Below, piece after piece: positions 7,842-15,166 of a stretch of DNA of 64,000 nt. Below the pieces are notes generated by a model, which saw only the letters and a program-made list of their open reading frames with translations, searched no databases and had not been told where the DNA came from. This stretch comes from Candidatus Aminicenantota bacterium (lineage in GTDB: Bacteria; Acidobacteriota; Aminicenantia; Aminicenantales; Saccharicenantaceae), in NCBI GenBank assembly GCA_026393975.1, contig JAPKZD010000025.1, forward strand, positions 62,001-126,000, written 5' to 3'. Each line of letters begins with the position of its first letter. Position 1 is the stretch's first letter. Made by a program: the position numbers and the translations under genes.

Positions 7842-9059
7842 TCAGGGCTCGACGCCGAAGGCCGGCTTTTTCGTCCGCCACTTGCCGCGGGTGAAGTCCG
7901 GGCACTCGACCGGGACGCCCTCCGCGGCGATGGATTTTTCCGAGAGGAGGATGATCGAACTCATCAGGACGGAATCGTAGACGTCGATGGGCGTCTGCGT
8001 CTTCTTCCTGACGGCGTCGACGAAGAGGGCGAGCTCGAGGTAATCCGTGCCGCTGTGGCCGGCCGCCGCGGCCTCCGCGCCCATCCCTCTCCACCAGGCG
8101 TGGTCGTGCTTTTCCATGTAGGGCGGGAACGGCTCCCACTGATGGTACTCGGGGCTGCGGTCGACGAGATAAAGGGAGTTCCGTTGTTCGTTGTAGATGC
8201 CCCGCGTCCCCTGGAGTTCCCACTGGTTGTCGTAGGGCCGCGGCAGCTGCATGTCGACCTTGACGAAGATCGTGTTCCCTTTTTTTGTTTTGATGAGGGT
8301 CGAGACGATATCGCCCTGGGCGAACCCGGCCTCGGCGTAGGGATGGTCAGGGCCGAACTTGCGCCGGAAATAGTCGTTGATGCCGAGCGGACGGCCGGCC
8401 ATGGACACGGCCGTGTCGAAATAATCGCCGCTGCCGAGGTCCATCCAGGGCCAGACCGGGCCGAGGGCGTGAGTCGGGTACTGGGCTCGGTTCTTGTCGA
8501 CGAGGGACCGGCCCCCCCAGCGCATCGTCCCTTCGGGGCTGAAGAACCAGTGGTCCAGGCAATCGTGGGCGTGGGCGCACTGGACGTGGACGACCTCGCC
8601 GAAGAGGCCTCGCCGGACCATGTTGAGGAGGGCCAGGTTGTCCCGGCGGAAGCTCCAGTTCTCGAGCATCATGCAGGGGACGCCGGTCTCCTCGTGGGCG
8701 TTGACGACGTCCCAGCATTCATCAAACGTCAGCGCGGCCGGGACCTCGACGGCGACATACTTCCCGTGGCGCATGGCCCGTACGGCCATGGGCGCGTGCG
8801 ATTCCCACGGCGTGGCGATCACGACGGCGTCGATGTCTTCGCGCCCGAGGAGACGCTGGTAGTCCTCCGGGCCTCCGGGATAACCGTCGGGCTCGGTGTG
8901 TCCGGACTTGACCACCATGTCCCGGGCTTCGGCCAGGCCGTCGCGGTCGACGTCGCAGAGGGCGGGGATTTCGACACCTGGCAGGAGGAGGAGATTCGCC
9001 AGGAGCGAGCGGCCGTGGCTTCCGGTGCCGATGAGGCCGATGCGGACGGGCTCGTTCAT
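7842..9059 (-). CDS. Gfo/Idh/MocA family protein, GH109-like glycosidase
   Basis: A 405-residue NAD-binding protein starting VRIGLIGTGSHGRSLLANLL (Rossmann GxGxxG). The central region LENWSFRRDNLALLNMVRRG and THALGPVWPWMDLGSGDYFD resembles GH109 enzymes, which use bound NAD to hydrolyse alpha-N-acetylgalactosamine linkages, rather than the simple sugar dehydrogenases. The usual EKP of the oxidoreductases is replaced by VEVPAA, which also fits GH109. There is no signal peptide. It is divergently transcribed from another Gfo/Idh/MocA gene, and the 129-base gap contains a palindromic region. A role in glycan or mucin-like sugar use is inferred; the precise substrate is not established. Confidence 0.8.
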   Translation of the reverse strand: MNEPVRIGLIGTGSHGRSLLANLLLLPGVEIPALCDVDRDGLAEARDMVVKSGHTEPDGYPGGPEDYQRLLGREDIDAVVIATPWESHAPMAVRAMRHGKYVAVEVPAALTFDECWDVVNAHEETGVPCMMLENWSFRRDNLALLNMVRRGLFGEVVHVQCAHAHDCLDHWFFSPEGTMRWGGRSLVDKNRAQYPTHALGPVWPWMDLGSGDYFDTAVSMAGRPLGINDYFRRKFGPDHPYAEAGFAQGDIVSTLIKTKKGNTIFVKVDMQLPRPYDNQWELQGTRGIYNEQRNSLYLVDRSPEYHQWEPFPPYMEKHDHAWWRGMGAEAAAAGHSGTDYLELALFVDAVRKKTQTPIDVYDSVLMSSIILLSEKSIAAEGVPVECPDFTRGKWRTKKPAFGVEP

Positions 9060-9101
9060 GGTCCCTCCTTCGTGGAGCCTTGGGGCGTAGTATGGCCTAG
9101 A

Positions 9102-9142
9102 GCTAACGGCGAATGCAAGTTAACCGCTCCCATTGCGTTAGC
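9102..9142. promoter_or_regulatory. Nested palindrome in divergent intergenic region (possible operator)
   Basis: GCTAACG at 9102-9108 and its complement CGTTAGC at 9136-9142 flank a central GTTAAC palindrome at 9119-9124, almost exactly midway (centres 9105, 9121.5 and 9139). The site lies between two divergently transcribed Gfo/Idh/MocA genes. The spacing is compatible with a repressor binding several half-sites, but no regulator gene is next to it. Confidence 0.4.
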
Positions 9143-9188
9143 GCCGGAATTGTCATAAGAATAAGAACGGGAGAGACGGAGGACGATC

Positions 9189-10214
9189 ATGGATCGGAAG
9201 GTCAACTGGGGCATCCTGGGGTGCGCTGGGATCGCCGAGAAGGCGTTCATCCCGGCCGTCCGCGAATCGCGGAACGGCGTCCTGGCCGGCATCGCGGCCA
9301 GGGACGTGAGCCGGGCCAGGGATTGGGCGGCCCGGTTCGGATTCCTGAAGTCCCACCGGACCTATCAGGAGCTCGTCGAGGACCCGGCCATCGACGCGAT
9401 CTACAACCCTCTCCCGAACGACCTCCACGCCGAGTGGTCCATCCGGGCGATGCGGGCCGGGAAACACGTCCTCTGCGAGAAGCCCATGGCCATGAACGCC
9501 CTCGAGGTGCGGGCGATGATCGGGGCGGCGGAGTCGGGCGGCGTCCTGCTGATGGAAGGATTCATGTACAAGTTCCATCCCCAGATGGAGAAGACTCTCG
9601 CGCTCATTAGGGAAGGGAACATCGGCGAAGTCCGGGCCGTCCACTCTTCGTTCACTTTCCATTTCGAACGGGACGGCGCGAACTACCGCTGGTTCCCGGC
9701 CATGGGCGGCGGAGCCCTTTATGACGTGGGCTGTTATCCGATCAGCCTCGCGCGCCTGATATTCGGCGCCGCGCCCGCTTCCGTTTTCGCCCGGGCCCGA
9801 ATCGATCCCGCGACGGGCGTGGACATGACCACGGCCGTGGTCCTCGAGTTTCCCGGGGGTCGTTTCGCCCAGTGCGACGCGAGCTTCGAATCGCAATTCC
9901 AGAGCCGGCTTCTCGCCGTCGGGACCGAAGGGACGCTCGCCCTCGACCGCGCCTTTTCAGCCAAGGATTTCGATACCGCGATCGAGGTCGTCAAGGGCGA
10001 CAGGACGGAAGCCGTGCGTATCCCGCGGGCCAACATGTTCACCCTGATGGCCGAACACTTCGGCGACGCCGTGCTCGAAAAAACGCCGCTCCGCTATCCC
10101 GCCGGCGACGCCCTCGATAACATGCATGTCATCGACGCCTGCTTCGAGTCCATCCGGACCGGGCGGGCCGTCGAGATCCCGAACAATATCCATCAAGGAG
10201 GAGTCGTGTCATGA
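9189..10214 (+). CDS. Gfo/Idh/MocA family oxidoreductase
   Basis: A 341-residue NAD(P)-dependent sugar dehydrogenase-like protein. The N-terminal Rossmann motif is WGILGCAGIAEKAF, followed by the conserved CEKPMA with the catalytic-type lysine and a C-terminal alpha/beta domain containing GGALYDVGCYPISLARLIFG. These features match the D-xylose 1-dehydrogenase/dihydrodiol dehydrogenase/glucose-fructose oxidoreductase branch. It is cytoplasmic. It lies divergent to the GH109-like gene and overlaps the following lipoprotein gene by 4 bases (ATGA at 10211). The substrate is unknown; a sugar or sugar alcohol is the best guess. Confidence 0.83.
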   Translation: MDRKVNWGILGCAGIAEKAFIPAVRESRNGVLAGIAARDVSRARDWAARFGFLKSHRTYQELVEDPAIDAIYNPLPNDLHAEWSIRAMRAGKHVLCEKPMAMNALEVRAMIGAAESGGVLLMEGFMYKFHPQMEKTLALIREGNIGEVRAVHSSFTFHFERDGANYRWFPAMGGGALYDVGCYPISLARLIFGAAPASVFARARIDPATGVDMTTAVVLEFPGGRFAQCDASFESQFQSRLLAVGTEGTLALDRAFSAKDFDTAIEVVKGDRTEAVRIPRANMFTLMAEHFGDAVLEKTPLRYPAGDALDNMHVIDACFESIRTGRAVEIPNNIHQGGVVS

Positions 10215-10636
10215 AGTCGGCAAAAACCCCAGCTTTAGTGATCGGCCTTCTTTTTCTCGCCGCCTGCTCGACCTACAAGGCTAAGCCCCAGTTGCACTTC
10301 TACCACGGCAAGAACGTCCCCGAGGGATACATCACAATCCTCCGGGCGTCGGTGGGGGAGATCGAATTCCAGATCCAGGTCGAGTTCACCGAAAGGCAGC
10401 TCTACCACCTCGTGCTCGAGGGCGACAGCCCGGTGGCCGAAGGCTGGTTTCCCACTCGCCGGGCCGGCACGCAATTCTATAGCGTGACCATGAAGCCCAG
10501 CAAGGGGCTGGCCTTCGAGCCCGGCAAGACCTACCGCCTCTGCGTCGGACTGCAGAACCCGCAGGAGGTCCAGATGACCTCGAGCAACTACCAGTGCATC
10601 ATCGATTACACCTTCGTTTTCCAGGAGAAATCCTGA
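10211..10636 (+). CDS. Hypothetical lipoprotein
   Basis: A 141-residue protein with a lipoprotein signal: basic start, hydrophobic LVIGLLFLAAC with Cys19 as the predicted lipidated residue. The mature part is predicted beta-rich (alternating hydrophobic residues, for example YRLCVGL) with Cys at the CVGL and YQCII positions that could form a disulfide. I do not recognise the family. Translation is coupled to the upstream oxidoreductase through the ATGA overlap. Its stop codon coincides with the boundary of the foreign-looking block that follows, so its extreme 3' end may have been set by that junction. Confidence 0.7.
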   Translation: MKSAKTPALVIGLLFLAACSTYKAKPQLHFYHGKNVPEGYITILRASVGEIEFQIQVEFTERQLYHLVLEGDSPVAEGWFPTRRAGTQFYSVTMKPSKGLAFEPGKTYRLCVGLQNPQEVQMTSSNYQCIIDYTFVFQEKS

Positions 10637-10719
10637 CGGGCCGCCGCTATGTAAAACTGAACCTGACGGCCGATGGCAACGCCATGATGGATGCCATCTT
10701 TGGCGACATCCACCAGTAG
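10637..10719 (+). pseudogene. Remnant of a MarR-family regulator (last ~28 codons)
   Basis: Directly after the lipoprotein stop, in another frame, the DNA reads as TGRRYVKLNLTADGNAMMD followed by AIFGDIHQ and TAG at 10717-10719. This is the pattern of a MarR C-terminal wing and helix (DRR-x-VxLTxxGxxLMDxIF). There is no start codon and no upstream DNA-binding helix. The first ABC exporter ATG is 3 bases later. MarR-ABC-ABC is a common operon order for multidrug exporters, so this looks like the tail of a regulator cut off at the insertion or recombination junction. An assembly join at this point is the alternative. Confidence 0.6.
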
Positions 10720-10722
10720 ACG

Positions 10723-12468
10723 ATGAAACAAGTTTTCAAGCTACTCCGGTTCGTTAAACCTTATTGGAAGAAAAGCCTTTTATCGCTGGCATTGCTGGTT
10801 GTCGTTGTCCTTATGGATCTGGCCATCCCCCGCCTGGTACAGCGCATCATTGACCAGGGTGTCACCCCGCATAATATGAAAGTGGTAACAAATACGTTCC
10901 TGCTGATGCTGGGCATTTCCATTCTGGATACCTTATTTGCCATCGGGAACAACAATACCTCGGTCCAGGTGGGCGAAAGCGTGGCGCGCGACCTGCGTGA
11001 AGCGCTCTTCCTCAAGATTCAATCTTTCTCTTTCGGCAACCTCGACCGCATGAAGACCGGCCAGTTGATGGTGCGTCTCTCCAGCGATTCGAGCGTCATG
11101 CAACGCGTGGTACAGATCTCCCTGCGGATCGGCACGCGCGACCCGTTGATCATGATCGGTAGTATCATTTTGATGTTCAAAACCGACAAGCACCTGGCGC
11201 TGACCATGTTCCCGCTGCTGCTGGTCACATCGGCCATCATTGTGTTCTTCGCCCTCAAGATGGGACCACTCTTCCTGACCATACAGCAGAAACTGGACAG
11301 GCTCAACACCGTCTTGCAGGAAAACATCGCCGGAGTACGGGTGGTCAAGGCATTTGTACGCGCCCGCCACGAAGCCGGGCGCTTCGAGGCGGTCAACGAG
11401 GACTTCACCGAACGCAATATCAAAGTCATGCAATTCATGTCCACCATGGGACCGGCGTTGAGCGTCTGCGTGAACATCGGGATCGTGATCGTCATCTGGG
11501 CGGGCGGTTTGCAGGCCATCCATGGCGGCGTAACCACCGGGCAAATCGTGGCCTTCATCAACTACCTGCAGACCGCGTTGGGGCCGTTGATGATTATGGT
11601 TAACCTGGCAAACGTCTGGGCGGCGGGGATGGCCTCGGCGGAGCGCGTCAACGAGGTGCTGGAGGAAGTGCCCGAGGTCCAGGATGCGCCGGACGCCTCC
11701 GCCCTGCCGGCTTCCACCAGGCCGCGCTTCGTCTTCGAAAACGTGGGCTTCCACTACACCGGCTCCACGGGTACGGCCGTGCTCGAAGGGATCAATCTAA
11801 CCGTCGAGCCGGGGCAGACGGTCGCCATCCTGGGCGCAACCGGGGCAGGCAAGTCCACGCTCATCAACCTGATCCCGCGCTTTTACGACGTATCGGAGGG
11901 GCGCGTCCTGATTGACGGGGTTGACATCCGCCAGGTTCGGCAGGATTCGCTGCTGGCCCAGGTCGGGATTGTCCCGCAGGAAACGGTGCTCTTCTCCGGC
12001 ACGGTGCGGGATAACATCCGCTATGGACGCCCGGAAGCCGGTGATGAGGAGGTTGTCGCGGCGGCCAAAGCCGCCCAGGCGCACGAATTCATCCTGGACC
12101 TGGAAGCCGGTTACGACACCCACGTGGAGGAGCGTGGTGTCAATCTTTCCGGCGGACAGAAACAGCGCATTGCCATTGCGCGCGCATTGCTGATCCGACC
12201 CTCCATTTTGATATTGGATGACAGCACCAGTTCGGTGGACGTGGAGACGGAGACGAAAATCCAAGAGGCGTTGGACGAGTTGATGACAGGGCGCACGTGT
12301 TTCGTGGTGGCCCAGCGCATCAGCACCGTACTGAAGGCCGATAAGATCATCGTCATTGAGAAAGGCCGGATTGCAGCGGAAGGGACGCACCGCCAGTTGC
12401 TCAAGTCCAGCCCGATTTATCAGGAAATCTACGCCTCCCAACTGGGGAACGGCGTCAACGAAGTTTAG
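10723..12468 (+). CDS. ABC exporter subunit with degenerate ATP site (heterodimeric multidrug/lipid type)
   Basis: A 581-residue half-transporter: six membrane helices in residues 15-300, then an ATPase domain. Walker A is GATGAGKST and the signature is LSGGQKQR. Walker B is ILILDDSTSSVD, so the catalytic Glu is Asp, and the switch histidine is Gln (VAQRIST). These are the classic signs of the non-catalytic-site subunit of heterodimeric exporters such as LmrC/BmrC. The canonical partner follows 4 bases later. Codons such as TTG and GTG are more frequent than in the surrounding genes, supporting transfer from another lineage. It would export drugs or lipids across the inner membrane. Confidence 0.9.
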   Translation: MKQVFKLLRFVKPYWKKSLLSLALLVVVVLMDLAIPRLVQRIIDQGVTPHNMKVVTNTFLLMLGISILDTLFAIGNNNTSVQVGESVARDLREALFLKIQSFSFGNLDRMKTGQLMVRLSSDSSVMQRVVQISLRIGTRDPLIMIGSIILMFKTDKHLALTMFPLLLVTSAIIVFFALKMGPLFLTIQQKLDRLNTVLQENIAGVRVVKAFVRARHEAGRFEAVNEDFTERNIKVMQFMSTMGPALSVCVNIGIVIVIWAGGLQAIHGGVTTGQIVAFINYLQTALGPLMIMVNLANVWAAGMASAERVNEVLEEVPEVQDAPDASALPASTRPRFVFENVGFHYTGSTGTAVLEGINLTVEPGQTVAILGATGAGKSTLINLIPRFYDVSEGRVLIDGVDIRQVRQDSLLAQVGIVPQETVLFSGTVRDNIRYGRPEAGDEEVVAAAKAAQAHEFILDLEAGYDTHVEERGVNLSGGQKQRIAIARALLIRPSILILDDSTSSVDVETETKIQEALDELMTGRTCFVVAQRISTVLKADKIIVIEKGRIAAEGTHRQLLKSSPIYQEIYASQLGNGVNEV

Positions 12469-12472
12469 CGCT

Positions 12473-14308
12473 ATGGCAAACCAAACATCTGAGCGGCCCA
12501 GCGGCAGCGATTTCCGCACCCGAATGGTGGGCAGAGGCCCGGCCCGGCCCGGGAAGATCGAAAAAGCTCGCGACCCGCGCCGGGCGCTGAGGCGGTTGCT
12601 GCCCTATCTTGGCCCCTACAAAACCGCCATGATCGTAGTCCTGGGTATCGTGCTCGTTTCAACCGTGCTCGGGCTGATCGGCCCCTACCTGATGGGCAAG
12701 GCCATTGATGGATTCATCGCCAATAAAGACGCGGCCTGGCTGGCGGTCATCTCTGTCTGGATGCTGGTCATTTTCCTGCTCGGCAACCTGGCCGACGCTG
12801 TCTCAGGCTGGATGATGGCCGGAATATCGCAGAAAGCGCTCAAGGGTGTGCGGCGCGACCTGTTCGGACATCTCCAAACCCTCACCCTGCGCTTCTTTGA
12901 CAACCACACCACGGGCGAGTTGATGAGCCGCCTGACCAATGACATTGACGCTATTAACCAGGCCGTTTCACAGAACGTGGTAGCCCTGCTCGCCAGTGTG
13001 CTTTCGCTGGTCGGCATCTTGATCGCCATGTTCGTGCTGAACTTCTGGCTGGCACTGGCTGCGGTGGTTGTGGTGCCCATTATGTTCTGGTTCACGGATT
13101 ATGTCGCCCGTTACACGCGTAAGGGATTCCGGGATCTGCAGAAATCCCTGGGGAACTTGAACGGCGTCATGGAGGAAGCCATCAGCGGCCAGAGGGTGAT
13201 CAAGGCCTTCCGCCGCAATGATTCGGTGATCGAGAATTTCCGTTTGCACAACCGGGAGGTGTACCGCTCGGCTGTTTATGCCAACTCCTATGCCCTGCTG
13301 CTGATGCCGCTGACCAACCAACTGGGCAACCTGTTTGTCATCGCCATCGCCGGGCTTGGCGGCTGGCTCGCATTGAAGGGCCTGGTAACGGTGGGGACCA
13401 TCGTCACGTTCATCAGTTACGGACGCAGTTTCATCAACCCCCTGCGCCAGTTGGCAAATATGTACAATTCCATCCAAGCCGCGCTGGCCGGGTCGGAACG
13501 CGTCTTCGAGATCATCGACACGCCGTCAGAAATCGACGATGCTCCCGAAGCTGCATCCTTGGATGACGTGCGGGGACGCGTGACCTTCGAGAACGTCCAG
13601 TTCAGTTACACCCCCGAAAAGCCGATCATCAAGAACATGACCCTGGAAGCGAAGCCGGGCGAGACCGTGGCTCTGGTCGGCCCGACCGGAGCGGGGAAGA
13701 CCACCCTCGTCAACTTACTCACCCGTTTCTACGAAATTGACGGTGGTCAGATCAGCATTGATGGCACGGACATTCGACAGATCCACAAGGATGACTTGCG
13801 CCGCAAGTTGGGGCTGGTTTTGCAAGACACCTTCCTATTTGCCGCCTCGGTGATGGAAAATATCCGTTACGGGCGGCTGGACGCCACAGACGAGGAAGTC
13901 ATCGAGGCCGCCAGAATGGCGGATGCCGACCATTTCATCCGGAAATTGCCGCAAGGCTACCAGACCATACTTTCGGAACGGGCCAGCAACCTGAGCCAGG
14001 GCCAGCGGCAGATGTTATCCATCGCGCGCGCTATCTTGGCCGACCCATCAATCCTCATATTGGATGAAGCCACTAGCAGCGTGGACACGCGTACCGAAGT
14101 CCGCATCCAGAATGCGCTCCTGCGCTTGATGCAAGGCCGCACCAGTTTTGTCATCGCCCACCGCCTGAGCACCATCCGGGATGCCGACCAGTTGCTGGTC
14201 ATCAAGGATGGCGAGATCGTTGAGAAAGGCACGCACCAGCAACTGCTTGACCAGCACGGCTTCTATCATCACCTGTATCTGAGCCAGTTCAAAGGCGAGG
14301 TGATTTAG
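12473..14308 (+). CDS. ABC exporter subunit with canonical ATP site (partner)
   Basis: A 611-residue half-transporter with a roughly 40-residue charged N-terminal extension, six membrane helices (residues about 45-330) and an ATPase domain with Walker A GPTGAGKTT, signature LSQGQRQM, Walker B ILILDEATSSVD and switch His in IAHRLST, all canonical. It should pair with the preceding subunit, which has the degenerate site. I chose the ATG at 12473; the frame is open further upstream but there it overlaps the previous gene. It shares the atypical codon use of its neighbour, and both end at the return to host-like sequence near 14.31 kb. Confidence 0.9.
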   Translation: MANQTSERPSGSDFRTRMVGRGPARPGKIEKARDPRRALRRLLPYLGPYKTAMIVVLGIVLVSTVLGLIGPYLMGKAIDGFIANKDAAWLAVISVWMLVIFLLGNLADAVSGWMMAGISQKALKGVRRDLFGHLQTLTLRFFDNHTTGELMSRLTNDIDAINQAVSQNVVALLASVLSLVGILIAMFVLNFWLALAAVVVVPIMFWFTDYVARYTRKGFRDLQKSLGNLNGVMEEAISGQRVIKAFRRNDSVIENFRLHNREVYRSAVYANSYALLLMPLTNQLGNLFVIAIAGLGGWLALKGLVTVGTIVTFISYGRSFINPLRQLANMYNSIQAALAGSERVFEIIDTPSEIDDAPEAASLDDVRGRVTFENVQFSYTPEKPIIKNMTLEAKPGETVALVGPTGAGKTTLVNLLTRFYEIDGGQISIDGTDIRQIHKDDLRRKLGLVLQDTFLFAASVMENIRYGRLDATDEEVIEAARMADADHFIRKLPQGYQTILSERASNLSQGQRQMLSIARAILADPSILILDEATSSVDTRTEVRIQNALLRLMQGRTSFVIAHRLSTIRDADQLLVIKDGEIVEKGTHQQLLDQHGFYHHLYLSQFKGEVI

Positions 14309-14385
14309 ACACATGTATTTTGTCGGTGTGGACCATCAGCTCAACCGTCTGCTCTTCGAATTGAAGAGGCTGGCCTGAAAAATAG

Positions 14386-14398
14386 TATAATACTTTTG
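14386..14398 (+). promoter_or_regulatory. Consensus -10 box immediately upstream of a GTG start (leaderless?)
   Basis: TATAAT at 14386-14391 lies 6 bases before the GTG at 14398. An in-frame TAG at 14383 excludes any earlier start. Transcription would begin at or next to the start codon, and no Shine-Dalgarno is present, as expected for a leaderless mRNA. A weak TTGAAG (14361-14366) lies 19 bases upstream of the -10. Confidence 0.5.
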
Positions 14399-15144
14399 TG
14401 TCCGACCTGATCTATCGTAAAGAGTACACTGTCCATACATACGAAACGGACGCCCGGGGCCTGGCCCGGCCCGTCGCCCTCCTCAACTTCCTCCAGGACT
14501 CCGCCGGGGACCACGCCGGCCGTCTCGGCCTGTCCGTCGTCGACCTTTTCAAACGCAACATGACCTGGGTCCTGTCGCGTTACCATGTCCTCATCCATCG
14601 CTATCCCGCCATGGGCGCCCGTCTCGAGGTTATGACCTGGCCGTCCGGGAAGCACGGCTATTTCGCCATCCGCGATTTCGAGGTTTCCGACGGAAGCGGC
14701 GGTCCCATCCTCTCGGCGACGAGCTCCTGGATGGTCATCGGCCTCGAGAAGAAGCAGGCGGTCAAGGTCGACGACGTCGTCGGCCCCGGCTACGCCGTCG
14801 AGAAGCGGGCCCTCGACGACCCGTTCGCCTCTCTTCCCGTCCTCTCCGCCCGCGAGTCCGAAGTGCGCTTCCGCGTCGAGACGGCCCACCTCGATTGGAA
14901 CCGTCACGTCAACAACGCGGTTTATATCCAATGGGCGCTCGAGGGCGTCCCGCCGGACATCCTGATGAGCCGCCGGCCGATGGAACTCGAGGTCTCCTAC
15001 CGAGCTGAAGCCCTCTACGGCGACGAGGTCCTGTCCGCGGCCCAGCGAGTCCCGGAGGGAGAGTCCGGTCCTCTGTTTCTCCATCAGATCCTCAACGCGG
15101 CCACGGGCGTGGAGCTCGCCCGGTTGAGGACACGCTGGGAATGA
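14398..15144 (+). CDS. Acyl-ACP thioesterase
   Basis: A 248-residue double-hotdog protein of the FatA/FatB-like bacterial family. The N-terminal hotdog contains the helix LLNFLQDSAGDHAGRLGLS, and the second hotdog has the catalytic region LDWNRHVNNAVYIQWALE with the Asn-His pair conserved in the family. It releases fatty acids from ACP in the cytoplasm. The GTG start is the only possible one after the in-frame stop at 14383. It is the first host-like gene after the foreign ABC block and is followed after 22 bases by the GWxTD gene. A link with the lipid cluster at 48-64 kb is possible but not indicated by position. Confidence 0.87.
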   Translation: MSDLIYRKEYTVHTYETDARGLARPVALLNFLQDSAGDHAGRLGLSVVDLFKRNMTWVLSRYHVLIHRYPAMGARLEVMTWPSGKHGYFAIRDFEVSDGSGGPILSATSSWMVIGLEKKQAVKVDDVVGPGYAVEKRALDDPFASLPVLSARESEVRFRVETAHLDWNRHVNNAVYIQWALEGVPPDILMSRRPMELEVSYRAEALYGDEVLSAAQRVPEGESGPLFLHQILNAATGVELARLRTRWE

Positions 15145-15166
15145 ACGAGAGAATCCGGGAAAGGCC

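Noticed and set aside
14313-14378. A 21-codon ORF just after the ABC exporter
   Set aside because: Too short, with no ribosome site, and it sits at the edge of the foreign block; probably chance.
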